Source of the DNA: Azolla caroliniana
Lineage: Eukaryota; Polypodiophyta
Direction of reading: 5' to 3'
DNA length: 64,000 bases
Assembly: GCA_043228905.1 (NCBI GenBank)
Contig: JBHGNT010000015.1
Location: 496,001 to 560,000, forward strand
Shown here: piece after piece, positions 34,001 to 45,422 of the stretch
Layout: each line of letters begins with the position of its first letter
How positions within the stretch are numbered: the first letter of the stretch is position 1
Notes under the pieces: model-generated
What the model was told of the DNA's origin: nothing
Databases searched by the model: none
The model's input: only the letters and a program-made list of their open reading frames with translations
Position numbers and translations under genes: made by a program

Positions 34001-34363
34001 TTTGTCGACCGGCACAGGAAAGGTATCGAAAAAATGTTCGCAATCGGCAAACCGGTGTTAGTATTCCAAACCCGGATGGGCAAGATGCCGGGTAAACTAC
34101 GGTTTAGATGGACCGGACCGTATTGGCTAACACGGGAGTATAATGGGTCCTACCAGTTAGGGACACTTGCCGGCGAAGTGCTAGGCAAATGGGTCAACGG
34201 ATTCCGGTTGAAGGCATATAGAGGATCGATGCCTAAGAACCCATTTGAGCAAAGGACCAACACCAGTCAGGGAAACGGCAACCACCAAGACGGCAGAGAA
34301 GGCGAGCCGGTAACTGGGGAGAATGAGGCCGGTAAGGGTCCGAGAGGACCAACGGACAAGTGA
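31094..34363 (+). pseudogene. Gypsy-plus Pol: protease, RT, truncated RNase H and integrase
   Basis: 31094-32092 has a retropepsin motif VIDGGSGVNVIS and LLLGRPWL. RT starts near 32060 (NPNYAAKVKEEIDKLL, RKIRVCVDYRKLN, FLDEFSGYNQI), shifts at a G run near 32410, and continues with QVFLDDFAVYS. RNase H begins FHVFVDASDIAI near 32950 but passes directly to RHQFLSTGLPPEEM, so most of the domain is missing. Integrase follows: the H2C2 finger (HCGVAGGHYAG...CDLCQR, stop at 33224) and the open frame 33302-34363 with FVGPFKPP, LISDQGGHF, YYPQANGLAE and a GPYWLTREYNGSYQL C-terminus. No chromodomain is seen. Confidence 0.83.
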
Positions 34364-34517
34364 CGTCACACTAATAATAATAATAACTAAAATAAAAATA
34401 ATAAAAAACAATCATGCAAAAGCGAGGAATGAATGGATGAAAGAGCGAGGAGCGAAAAGGTACGTAGTGGGCATTTAAAGCGCCACCACAGGACATAATG
34501 CTATTTTAGTACACGAC
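34364..34517 (+). other. Spacer between integrase and extra coding region of Gypsy-plus
   Basis: Starts with an AT-rich (AATAATA)-like stretch after the integrase stop. It could hold a promoter or splice acceptor for the downstream frame; none is provable by eye. Confidence 0.4.
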
Positions 34518-37495
34518 ATGCACACACTCGAAAAAGGCGCCAGAATGCACAGACAAAAACCACTGCGCGTAGAGACCCTCTACTTTCGCGAACCCAGGAG
34601 CACAGAAGCACCAAGACGCTGCAAGATCATCAGACGAGAACCTGCGCACAGAGAACCCCCGCCTTCTGAACTCTCTCTTTCTCAACCTCACTCTCATCAC
34701 CATCCAACCTCGCCACCACCATCCGACCTCGACACAGACATGGACCCGCAAACGCTGTCGGAAGCCGCCAAGACATGGCTAAAGCAACACGGGCTCGAGG
34801 GCTTCTTGATGGTGATGGAAGTACCGCCACACAAAGAAGCCGACAAAGTGATCAAAGAAATCGATATAGAGGTCATAATGGCAAAGGCGATTCGAGCATT
34901 AACAGGCCTTCCGGAGGGAGGCATACTCACGATCGACAATCCAACCCCGGAGCAACTCATCAGGTATTTTGGTGAGTACTCTCTAGCCAGCAAGGGCTAC
35001 CGGACACAAGGCGGCGGAGATATGATGTTCCGCAAAATTGCTCGTGTGCTCCATGAATACGGCCACGTGTACCCTAGACCCCCTGTCATGCCGCAAAACC
35101 GGGTAGGGATGATCATCGCCACCTATGAAGGGATCAAGGTGGATTGGCCGGTATTGATCGCAGACGGGTTGTGTGCGGCGATCGAGATCGTCAGAGGCAA
35201 AGACGGCAAAGAAGGCCGAGACGGACGGAGGATATGGCACGCCGTAACGCAGTGGCTCACCTTGCTTGTGCCACCCGTCCAGACCATCCAGCCCAAGAAG
35301 CAAGGAAGAGTGGCGGACGGCACCCCAAGGACGGCTTCCAAACGGCAACAGTTGTTGGCCTCTAAGGCCACTAAGCGAAAGGCGGCGGATGCAGAACAGG
35401 CGGCAGCAGGAAGCGGCAGCCGGAAGCGACAAACGGAGGCGCAGGAGGAACCATCGGCACGCCCCGTAAAGGTCACACTCCGCTGACCGGTGAATAGAGA
35501 AGCGGACCCCTTGGCAGCAAAACTCAATGCCAGAGCTCAGGAGGAGGAAATAGGAGCAGCCCACGGAGCACCTCCAGCAACGGTCGTCGGCAAGGACCGT
35601 TCAGACGGAGGGAACACCGGCTCCCCTTAGTGAGACTCCCACGCCAAGGAAGGAACCGGAACCGGTGCATATGGCACCAGAAATAGAAGCCCCGGCACCA
35701 CCGGCAACACCGGCAAGTCCCATCCCGCCAGAGCCGGAAAGGTCAATGCAGCCTCCCTCGGTCAGCCAAGAAGCAGCGCAAGGGGAACCAGGACAGCAGG
35801 GTGGTCCACGGGCGGAAACGGAACTGCAACTCGGGGCAACCAGGCGGGACCACCCCTCTACAAGTGAGCCCATCTGTCAAACCTCCGTGCAAGCACAACA
35901 AGGTACCGGTAGCTTGTGGCTCCGGTGGATAGGCGAACAGATAGCCGGAGCAGTGGGGTATATTGAGGTGGAAGAAAGAGCGCAAAGCGAACGGTTGCTC
36001 GTCACAACCGAACAACTAGAGACGGCCCGGTCCAGAATCCGGTGCCTTGAAAAAGACTTGGATCAGGTCACGATAGAGATGGCCAAAATGGCCTTAACGG
36101 CAACACAGATCCAATCACCGGTGACTCCGGCAAGTCTACGGAATAAAGAAACGGAACGACCTGTACATAGCAATAAGACCCCGGCAACGAAAACAGTTCT
36201 GGCGAGAGATGCGGCGCAAGCCCAGGAGTTTGCGGAATTGACAGATGAACTTGCTGCACAAGAAGCGCTAAGGAGCCGTGAACGAGAATTGAAGACGGCG
36301 GCCGAAGCCAAATTAAAGAAGACTGTTGAGAACCTCCGCCGGGCAGAGGAGAGCCTCCGGAAAGGCCATCAAGCGTACGACCGGCTAAAGGAGGAGAAAG
36401 ACAAAGTGCTGCAGGAAAAGGACAAGCTACGGAAAACGGCGGAAACAGAGATTGAACGGCTAAAGGAAGAGCTCCGCCAGCAGAAGGACCGCGAGGACCG
36501 GGCCCGTCGTCAGATCAATGCACGGCTCAAGCAAAAGACAGATGATTTTGAGCACCTGCACCGGGACTACAAACGGCTGGAAACGGAGCATAAAGAACGG
36601 ATGGCCGAGCTCCAACAGGCAGTTGATCGGGCCGCGACGGCGATCGCCGACGAACGGGCGGAAAATACAAGACGCTTGGACGAGGCGGAGAAGGTCCGGA
36701 TGGAGCTCCAGAGGCAGCAGCAGGAAGACAAAGAGAGCGTCAACAGTATTGCAGAAATTACAAAGCACATATCAAAGGCAATTGACGCATTACAAGGCGT
36801 AGGCGGAGGACAACGTCAAAATCATCAAACAACTGAAGGAGGAACGGCAAGCGGCGGAATCCAAATCGCAATTGGGAACGAGCCGGATTCAGTCCATCCT
36901 CCGGGCATGGCTGAATTAGACAAAACACTTGATTGATGAAAGCTCCGTAAAATGGTGGACAAAGTGGGCACAAAACGCGGCGGAACTCCAGTTGCTACGG
37001 GCAGATGTGGCAAACCGGCGAAAGGAAGGATATGACTGTTATACGTTGACTTCCGAGGACTTCACCACCATACGGGACGAGCTGGTCGACGACTTCCAAG
37101 TCCTGGCAGATGAACAGCTGGCGCAGGTCAGGCAGCTCGTAGCTCAGCTAGACGATGATAGGCTGGACGCTCAAATCCAGTTTGAAAGCTACGAGCGGTC
37201 CCAGGTGCGGGAAGAAAAAGCACGAGAAGCGGCAACGGTTAACCTTAGTGATGAGGAACCGTCGCCGGCTGAGGGCCAGCCGGGTACCAGTCAACCGGAG
37301 ACCACTACGACGCAGGGAGCAACGACGGAGACGCCGGTGTCAGAGCAACAAACGGAGGAGCAGCCGCAACAACCACCAACGAACCCACCGCAGCAGACAT
37401 CAACAGAGCAACAACAACAACAACAACAACCACTTCCAGATGAACCATTGGAGCCTCTCGAACAAAGCATTCTGGACATTTTGGACGAAGAATAG
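34518..37495 (+). pseudogene. Gypsy-plus extra coding region (env position): N-terminal globular part, Pro-rich linker, long coiled coil, Gln-rich tail
   Basis: Open stretches 34518-35486 (322 residues; MDPQTLSEAAKTWLKQHG at 34740 looks like the real start), 35630-36936 and 36800-37495 can be read as one product of roughly 900-1000 residues, broken by TGA at 35484, TAG at 35628 with a frame change, and a shift near 36800. The first part (GMIIATYEGIKVDWPVLIAD) vaguely recalls domains called putative plant transposon protein; this is unproven. The middle is a long E/K/R/Q heptad coiled coil (~36000-36900). The tail has DEEPSPAEGQ, poly-Gln and EPLEQSILDILDEE. No signal peptide or membrane segment is seen, so it is not envelope-like. 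Function unknown. Confidence 0.6.
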
Positions 37496-37549
37496 CAAGG
37501 GTCGGTTGCGGATTCGACGTACAAGGTACTGTCCCACGGGCATGCCATG

Positions 37550-37985
37550 TGTTACCGGCCGACAAAGGAGTCCAGAGTGGGAAACGGAGAGTTAATTAAG
37601 TAGTAGGAATGTGGTTGTAATTAAGCTATGAGTGTGGACGGACGGACCGGAAACAGTATGCCGTTCCGGATCCGGACCGATCCCGAACAGGTGCGGATGG
37701 CACCGTTTTGTAATACAGACCGGAAACCTATTTAAAGGCCCGGATACAATGTAATAGTTGGCAGTTAATTAATGAAAGCTTAAGCGTTGTTATCTCTCTG
37801 TGTTAATTGTCGTTTTGTCTTAATTGTTATATCTTACGCGTGTGTTATGAAAGACGATCCTAATAAGTAACTTAATTAAGTCGGATTAAGCGTTGAAGTC
37901 TAATCCGGTTGCCGTAACACCCTTTGGTGAAGTGTCTCCCGTAGACACCCTGTGTTAGGCCATTGTCCGGCCCGAAGAGTTAACA
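37550..37985 (+). repeat. Gypsy-plus 3' LTR
   Basis: 436 bp, TGTTACCGG...GAGTTAACA (terminal TGTTA/TAACA). Has TTTAAAGG-type TATA-like sequence near 37730. No strong purine tract precedes it. Confidence 0.87.
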
Positions 37986-37986
37986 T

Positions 37987-38023
37987 ATCACACACTAGAC
38001 CAAGTTGAGCTTGATTCTCAACA
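37987..38023 (-). repeat. Copia-2 5' LTR, last segment
   Basis: CACACTAGACCAAGTTGAGC...CTCAACA continues the LTR interrupted at 21707 and ends at the Copia-1 gag junction. Confidence 0.85.
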
Positions 38024-38657
38024 GGTTCCTTTGTCTTCCGCGTTCCGATTCGGTAAGGAGCGCTTTGGAGTCGGAGCTCGTATCCTTGTCTTTCCGATGC
38101 GCCTCCTCATCTAGCAAGCTCGACTTCACTCTTGCTAGGGATAACCGTTTCCCTTCCGGCTCGGCATTGCCCAACGTCACAACCAACGTCTCCCAGTTAT
38201 TCAGGAGGGAACCGAGCAGGAGTAGAGCAAGCACCTCATCGGCGAGAGGTACTTCCAGCGAGGTTGCTTGGTGTATCAGTCCCTGGAAGGCATTCATGTG
38301 CTCCGCCATGCTGGAGCCATCTTGGTACCGGAGTCTTACTAGCTTCCGAAATACCGAAACCTGATTAACAACATTTTTGTTTTGAAACATAATGTCAATC
38401 TTCTCCCAGAGCTCATGAGCCTTGCTCTCTTCATTGAAGTTGTTGTATAGACTCATGTCGATGAAGCACCGTATGTACGTTGTTGTCTTCATGTGCATCA
38501 CCTCCCATATCGTGGCATCGATTTTGTCCGATCTCTTGTCCCCGAACTGAACCGGCAACCAAAGATCTTTAACCACGAGCATGTCCCTCATCTTCGACTT
38601 CCACACTGAGTAGTTGGAGCCAGTGAGCTTGAACATGCCTCCCAACGAATCGTCCAT
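38024..38657 (-). pseudogene. Copia-1 gag, N-terminal part
   Basis: The frame begins MDDSLGGMFKLTGSNYSVWK at 38657 and holds a UBN2/DUF4219-type copia Gag (WEKIDIMFQNKN, LLLGSLLNNWETLVVTL). It runs to ERGRQRN at 38024, where the Copia-2 LTR begins. The continuing residues (SPQNQEKSGTRSKSRGK and the zinc knuckle) are at 11965 and leftwards. The open stretch itself has no internal stop. Confidence 0.85.
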
Positions 38658-38673
38658 TTTTCTGTGTCGTTTC

Positions 38674-38685
38674 GCTCTGATACCA
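38674..38685 (-). other. Copia-1 primer-binding site
   Basis: TGGTATCAGAGC on the minus strand, complementary to the 3' end of plant initiator tRNA-Met, three bases from the LTR start at 38689. Confidence 0.85.
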
Positions 38686-38688
38686 CTT

Positions 38689-39247
38689 TGACGAGAAATA
38701 TGCGGAATAATCTCCGGCCACAACCGAAGCGTAGATCACTTGATGACAATGAAACACAAAAGAAATGGGAATGGAGGTAAGTACACAAACAGAAAGAGAA
38801 TACACAGGATGTTAACGTGGAAAACCCTAAGAGGGAAAAACCACAGGGAGTCCACAGACTCCAAACTAATACTATGTCAAGGTGTACAACAGGGAGCACA
38901 GAGGCCATGACCTCTTGCTCACAATCTTCGCCAAGCGGCGTTTACAACAGAGACACAATCTCTGTATATCACTCTCTCTCTATCTCTCTCTCTCTCTCTT
39001 ACGCACTGTACAGGAGTTACACCAATAACTCTATCATCATCTTTTGAGTTTGCCCTAGGTCATATTTATACTAATATGACTTTCGGGCTATTTACAAATA
39101 TAGCCCCAGTGGGCTCTCTGGAACATATTTACATATATGTCCCTTCCATCTGATGAGAGGTTCTCACCGGGTCTTCCTTGTCGGGTACTCGTCATCCGGT
39201 TCTCACTGGGTCTTCCTTGTCGGGTACTCGTCATCTAGTTCCCATTG
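38689..39247 (-). repeat. Copia-1 5' LTR, truncated
   Basis: Matches 7915 onward with several percent mismatches. It has two rather than three to four of the ~40-bp GGTTCTCACCGGGTC motifs and loses similarity near 39247, before the expected TAACA end. Confidence 0.85.
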
Positions 39248-42200
39248 AATATGGCGGGGGGTTGGCCGCTTGTTGCAATTATGCCAAGTGTAAGGCTCAA
39301 TCAAGTGGGGAAATATATGTTGGCTATCATGGCATATTTTGTTTCTTGAGAGTTATCTATTAAAAACATTTTACATGTTTGTTATCATATTTAATTAAGA
39401 CAAATATTTTTCTTAACTAGTGACTAAGTTTGTGGTAACATTATTTTGATTAAGTTTTCCATGGTTCCATGAAGTGAAGAGGTAAGTGCTTTTATGCATT
39501 GAATTATGAAGTGGTATTTGCAATTTAGGACTATGTCGTTATCTGTCTCGCAAATAGTCCACAGTGAGGACGTCAACCCCCACGACTCAAGTGTGAACCT
39601 TGGAAGTGCAAGACTCTAGGGTTCAATGGACAATAGCATGGAGCGGCATCACAAACTCTATCAAGTATCCTTATAGATGCCATCATATTTTCTAGAGAAA
39701 GATGGCCAAGGCCTTGACATTCATGGGTGTTGGGCCATCCAATATTTTATTGGGCTTTGGTAGTAACCAAAGTAGTGCCCCTCCTTTTGATGATATTTAA
39801 TAAAAGCATCTTATTGGATATATAAATGCTTGACCCTCATTCCAAATGCCAGAAAGTTGTTGAGGAAGACTTGCATGAATGCAAAAAAAATCAATAATGG
39901 TCCTCTAGAACAAGGTTGAAAGGGACTAGAACAGGCAAAACATCATGATCACTACCAATTTGGTGATGAACAAGTTCTTCTCTTGATATTTCAACGTTGT
40001 GTGCACCTGGTTATAGTAGCAAAACCAATTCAAGAAGTGATATGTTAGTGGTCAGGGATCATATCCAAGATGAAGTCAATAAAGGGAATTATAAAAGTTG
40101 GGTTAGAGAGTGTTATAGTGTTACGTTTCCATAGTCAACATATATCCACGACTTCCCATTCTTCTTGGAAAATAGCTTGGTGGTGTTGTTGAGAACCTAA
40201 AGACAACCATCATGAAGAAGCTTACTTAACACTTATCTTGGGCTTGTTGTATGCATATATGTTGTGTAGGTACTACTTACTAGCACTATAAAAATGGAAA
40301 ATATTGTTAAGATGAGGAAAAAATTAATGGCACTTCCTTAGAGGATACCCACTTTCTTATTGATCATATTAATGACAAGCAAAAGAATAATGTATTAAGG
40401 ATGCTTAACCACACTGATCACCTTAGAGCGAAGGACATGAGACAAACATTAAATACCATCGTTGTATCATACCATGAATATTACCTTATGTTACACCTTG
40501 GTTGTTGAGTAACAGATCCGAAGAAGAGAGGTTATCCTCACCAATAGAGCCTTGACAACATCTCACGATGTCATAATTATAAATGTGGGTAGCTAATCCC
40601 CTTCACATAGCTCAATACCTAAGGCTCCCAGACCACTATATGTTCCCACGTGTCATAGGTCCTTATCGGTTTGTTCCAATTCCTTGGATAACTAGTTTCC
40701 AATTACCCTAGCTTGAGCCCACATAAACTAGATAAAATTGGTTCGTAAGGTTATTTCTATAGAACATTTAAAGACCTGAGAGGAAAGGTTTTATAGAGAG
40801 AGGAAAGGCAAATCTACAACATTGTCTTATCATCCATCATCTTTACTTCATCATTTAAACTATTTACATGCGAATGGGTTCTATATTTTTAATATTTTTA
40901 TATTATAAAAAGATACTTCCCATTAGTTAGGTAAAGTGTCTTTACACTCCAATATGTACAACAGAAATGTCATCATAGATATTCAACCACATTACCCTAG
41001 TATGCGTTAATCATGCTTCAATGTGTAAAAATTCAAAAAAATACCATGAACCTTCTTGGTTGGGCTGCCACGGTGGAAATAACCAAAGGATACAATCACT
41101 GCTCTATGGTATGACCTGATTACAAATATACGATTTTAATATGAAGGGTGGGAAGGATCTTCACACGCAGTGGAAACTGTGAGACTCTCCTTTCAACAAT
41201 CATGGTCAAATTCGCCCTTGGTGGATTATGTAGATGGAGTGGTTAAGTGGTGTTACACCATGCCAAAATGGTTATTCTATATTTTTAATATTGACTCTTG
41301 ATTAGGAATGGACATGAGATTTATATTACATACCTCATACACACAATGTAAATCAGCAAAATGAGATGAAGTGTGTACATTCTCTATATATGTATTGTAA
41401 AATGATGAGATGGAGGCACCCCATATCGCAAGATTTATTTTTTGTAATATATTCAAACCTACTCTCTAAACATATACATATTCTAGATTTTAGAAAAATG
41501 TCAAGCTATCCTGAGTAATTATATTCATGATTGGAAACTAATAATGTAAGAAATGTGTCATATGTTGGATTCCATGTAAGTATATTTTTATGAGCATTAT
41601 GTTTTCAATTGTTAGAATAGAGGATCATAAGACACAAGTCAATTATGAAAGATAATATTCTTAGAGCTACCACATTGCAAACTGAATTCATATTAATTGT
41701 AACCTATCTATCTATTCAAACTATTTGAAGCTAGAAGGAATATTATAATTTACCTTTAATTATAATGGATTTGGATATATCAAAATAGGTATATTACACT
41801 TTTAGCGTGGAAATACTCCTCACCCCAATAAAATATCCAAGTTCTTGTGCCGATCGTTATCCGTCGTGAGTTACTACATAATAATGCAATGATGTTTAAG
41901 TGTTTTTACTAGATGACAAAGAAGATAAGCCATTGTGGAATTATAGCAGGCTACTAACTAGTAACAACTAAAAATGATGATCCATTACGTGCACAATAAA
42001 TATTTTTGTCACCTAACATGCAACACATGAAATTTATAAATGTTCCTTTCGTGCGGGAAATCCATGGAAAGGAAGATAATGATGTTGAAAGGATGACATG
42101 GACAACAACAGAAGTTGGAACAATAACATTAGATAATACAGTTGTGCTTGAATTGGCGACAGGTGTGGGTAACATTTAATGTTGGATGTGATCCTTCCAT

Positions 42201-43001
42201 GGTAAATTACAAAATTTGGCACAATAAAGTAGAACATGGAATATGTTTCACGAACCAAATTCTACTCAAAAGAGATCTCAATAATTGTTTTGGTGAGGTT
42301 AATGAGCATCTCCAATAGATAAGTAATGAGATCCCATCAACACCTACTTCCACTATGAGTGTGGGAAAAGGTTGGGGTATGGAAAAAGGGTAGCATAGTT
42401 ATGTTGAAAAGTTTATAGTAGAAATGTGACTAAAAGAAGCAAGAATATGGGGTTATTTAAGCACGACAATACGATACTAGATTAGACAAACAATGAAAAT
42501 TGTATAAAAGTGTCAGGGAGAATCCTTTTTTTGTTCTTGCCACGTGTGAATCAACAAAATCTTGATTCTCTAGTCATATAAGTAAAAAGGAATTTATGGG
42601 TGTGTTGGAGAGAATGCGCAATGTGTGTGGAAAGAAGGGAGTAGGATTGAAAGGGACAACGCCATGCTTATATAAGGATGAGGAGGCAATCCATCTTTCA
42701 AAGCAACTCGAGGACACAATTTGTGGACTTGATTTGATGAACTAATTAGGAGGTGGTTAGAGAGATTCCATCCTTTTTAATTGATAAGAATGGGAGCAAT
42801 TCTTATGAGTGTCAAGATTATGAGGAGTAGGAAAAGTTTAATATTTCGAGGGGATCATTAGAGAGAGGAGAGAGAGAAAGAGAGTTTTGAGGGGATTGCA
42901 ATTTCAAATCGTAAACCATCTCCATTCATAAAAAAAGTGTGAAACATTCTCATTGTGTGTTTAGTGTGCGTACATAAGTGCATAAGGCTGAAAACAGAGG
43001 G
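39248..43001. other. Intergenic, no gene recognised
   Basis: AT-rich, many short frames, none with recognisable products. The end of the Copia-1 LTR expected near 39330 is absent. Confidence 0.6.
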
Positions 43002-45422
43002 ATGGTGGTGGCAAACTGCAAGTTGTCATCATCGGGTGAGCCAATGGTGCCTTCGACGACGACAATTATAGTGAAAACAAGTGAACTCGACCATGTGCCA
43101 AAGAGCCGATCGAAGGAGGTCTTTGTGTGTACGTCGAAAAGTACTAACAACAACCATGATAAAGACGACACAAGTGGAGACGATGGTGGATCATCAAATG
43201 ATCAAGTGGTGGTAAAAGTAAGCAACACATCGACAATGAAGACCGCGGTTCCATACACGACAAGCACTGCAACAAAGCTGAGGGCGATGGAACGGCCAAT
43301 AGCTTTCGAAGAGGACAAGAAGTGGAAGAAGTTGGTATTGAAAACAGAAGTGTTGGCGAGTGATGTCGACGAGGGACCCAAGTCAACGGTGTTCCAAGCG
43401 ACACTCAACTGCTTGAGCTTACTTTTCGGTAAGGAACCAAAAAAAGAGAGGAAATAGAACTGGGGTGGATGGGCGTAAGGCGAGATGTAAATGTATGTGG
43501 AAATGTGAGGTGGGGCGGGCATGCAGAGGAGGCAAGAAGTAACTTGAGAGGAGAGAAGATGTAGTACAAACATAAGGAGTGTGTGCAGGGTTTGTTAGGT
43601 GGGGGTATTAGGTAGAAATGTTTTTTTTTTTAAAACACACAGTTGCACTTTCACATAAACAAGAACCACCCCCCACAATAAATAAAAAGAAACCCAAAAA
43701 GAACTGTTTACTTTTGGAATTCCCTGATTTGGGCAGATCCCATGAAACAGGGTTTTCATATGTGTGTGTGCATATGTCCTTGTCTGAATCTGTTGGTGAT
43801 GCAAGAGAAACCTCCATGTCCACCACCATATCTGCTCATGAACAAACCAAACCATTACTCCACACACACACACACACATGCATGTATGCATGCATGTTGT
43901 GTACCTTTGATTGACCATCATCCCTATCATCATCATCATCACCACCAACAGAGGAACCTCCATGCCCACCATGTCTGCTCATGAACAAACCAAACCATAA
44001 CTACATACACACATACACATTAAACATGCATGTTGTGTACCTTTGATTGCCTATCATCATATCATCATGGCATCATCCTCATGGCCTCCTCCATGGTGCA
44101 GGGCTGGGTATATTGTCTTCCCCTTATGCCATCGCGCGGGCGGGATGGGCGGGCGTGGCCGTCTCCCTTGTTGTGGCGGCCACATACGCCTACACGGCAT
44201 GCCTCATGGGTCGGTGCGTGGCCCTTCACCCCGACACATGCGGCACCTACCAAGACATCGCCCGTGTGGCGCTCGGGCCACGCATGCGCCGCATCATCAC
44301 CGCGCTCTTCTACATAGAGATCACCGGAACCCTACTCGGCTATTGCATCTCCATCGCCGACAACCTCAACTACATCTTCCCCCACCCGGGATTCAGCCTC
44401 CCGGGTCTTAGCGATCGCAACCTTATGATAGCCCTCGCGGCCCTCATCATTTTGCCATCGGTTTGGCTCCGGGACCTTAGCGCCCTCTCCTTCACCTCCA
44501 TTTGGTGTATAGTGAGCTCTTTACTTCTTCTCTCCGGGGTCGTCGTGGCGTCCACCGCGAATCACATCGGGTTCACACACCCCCTTCCGGTCGCGCGCGT
44601 TGGGGGTGTGCCGGTCGCGGCCGGCCTCTATGCCTTCTCCTATGGTGGCACCAGTGTCTTCCCAAGCATCTACAAATCCATGAAGGAACCCTCTAAGTTC
44701 ATGCTGGTAAGCAAAAACACTCATAATAGATTCATCCATCAAATCATTGGTTCGTTCGTTCTTAGGGGAATCATGTGGCACCTATACATCCATTCAAATA
44801 TACTTAAGAGGGAGAATATTAACATTGAAGGCCCACAACATATATAGGTTAACATGCTTTCTTGATCTGCATTCAGGCACTTGTGCTTAGCTTTGTCATT
44901 GCGACGGCATCGATAGTTGGTCTTGGTGTCGCCGGAGCCTACATGTTTGGCGAGCACACCGAATCCCAGGTAACTCTAAGCATGCCTTTGCACTTCATTA
45001 GCACCAAAATAGTGCTATGGTCGACCATTGTCACTCCCATATTCAAATTCGCACTCCAATTGTCGCCCATCACCACAGCTTTAGAGAATCAACTCTATCG
45101 TCGTCATAACAAAGGCTCAAAAATGGTGTTGGTTGGGATCGCAACCCTAATGCGGTCTTCCGTTCTTGCTGCAATTGTTATTGGGTCCATGGTTTTTCCG
45201 TATTTCCAATATATAGTGGCCTTGGTTGGGTCTTCCATGACCATCGCTATATGTATGATCTTCCCATGCATTTTCTACTTGAAGCTCTTTTGGCACCACC
45301 TCAAGTTGCAATCCATAATATTGATATCAATCCTAGTGTTCTTCGGCATGATAGTAGCCGCATGTGGCACTATTGTGGCTTTGCAAGGACTCGTCGATAG
45401 CAAGAGAAATCACACGTCGTAA
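43002..45422 (+). CDS. AVT-type vacuolar amino-acid transporter (AAAP family), three exons
   Basis: Exons 43002-43428, 44102-44706 and 44877-45422 join in frame to 525 residues; both introns are GT-AG (GTAAGG...GTGCAG and GTAAGC...TTCAG). The ATG at 43002 is the first in frame. The N-terminal ~125 residues are hydrophilic (Ser/Asn/Asp-rich). Helix 1 spans the first splice: STVFQATLNCLSLLFG then LGILSSPYAIARAGW, the AAAP signature. About ten further hydrophobic helices follow, with TYQDIARVALG, YGGTSVFPSIYKSM and SPITTALENQL conserved. AVT proteins exchange amino acids across the tonoplast using the proton gradient (family knowledge). Substrate cannot be told. Length fits the AVT1 group. An auxin-carrier or AAP identity is less likely given these motifs. 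Confidence 0.88.

Larger units (their letters stand above)
21708..37985 (+). mobile_element. Gypsy-plus: Ty3/gypsy element with an extra 3' coding region
   Basis: The left LTR fragment (21708-21864) and full right LTR (37550-37985, 436 bp) both begin TGTTACCGGCCGACA; the right one ends GAGTTAACA. Inside, on the plus strand, are gag (29605-~31070), protease, RT and integrase (31094-34363), then about 3 kb of further coding sequence (34518-37495). The left LTR is cut by Gypsy-minus-1, and its 3' part and the primer site are missing. Flanks GTTCA and TATCA share only the last three bases, so the target duplication has decayed or the ends are slightly misjudged. Within the 157 comparable LTR bases I count about four differences. 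Confidence 0.85.
11966..38023 (-). mobile_element. Copia-2: Ty1/copia element inserted in Copia-1 gag, itself carrying three insertions
   Basis: The LTR starts TGTAAAGAATCGGG at 11966 and 21312 and ends CTCAACA at 12346 and 38023. The right (5') LTR is interrupted between 21707 and ~37986 by Gypsy-plus; its last 37 bp resume at ~37987. The flanks GGTTT (11961-11965) and GGTTC (38024-38028) fit a 5-bp target-site duplication. A primer-binding site lies at 21300-21311. Coding blocks on the minus strand are 19520-21150 and 13250-15904, split by the TR-GAG element. The LTR pair differs by few substitutions, so the element is younger than Copia-1. Confidence 0.87.
7915..39247 (-). mobile_element. 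Copia-1: outermost Ty1/copia LTR retrotransposon, split by nested insertions
   Basis: The left LTR (7915-8548) and right LTR (38689-~39247) are homologous and both start TGACGAGAAATATGC. The element reads on the minus strand. A primer-binding site matching initiator tRNA-Met (TGGTATCAGAGC) lies at 38674-38685, gag at 38024-38657, and pol at 8560-11965. The gag reading stops at 38024 and resumes at 11965, exactly where Copia-2 begins and ends, with GGTTC and GGTTT as target-site duplication. The right LTR lacks about the last 85 bp of the left one, so the outer host duplication cannot be tested. LTR divergence of several percent and many broken frames mark it as the oldest element here. Confidence 0.88.

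Noticed and set aside
34518-37495. Envelope protein for the extra frame of Gypsy-plus
   Set aside because: No signal peptide, membrane helix or glycoprotein-like features; coiled-coil and Gln-rich instead.
44065-44411. Other-frame reading frames within transporter exon 2
   Set aside because: Shadows of the strongly conserved AAAP frame.
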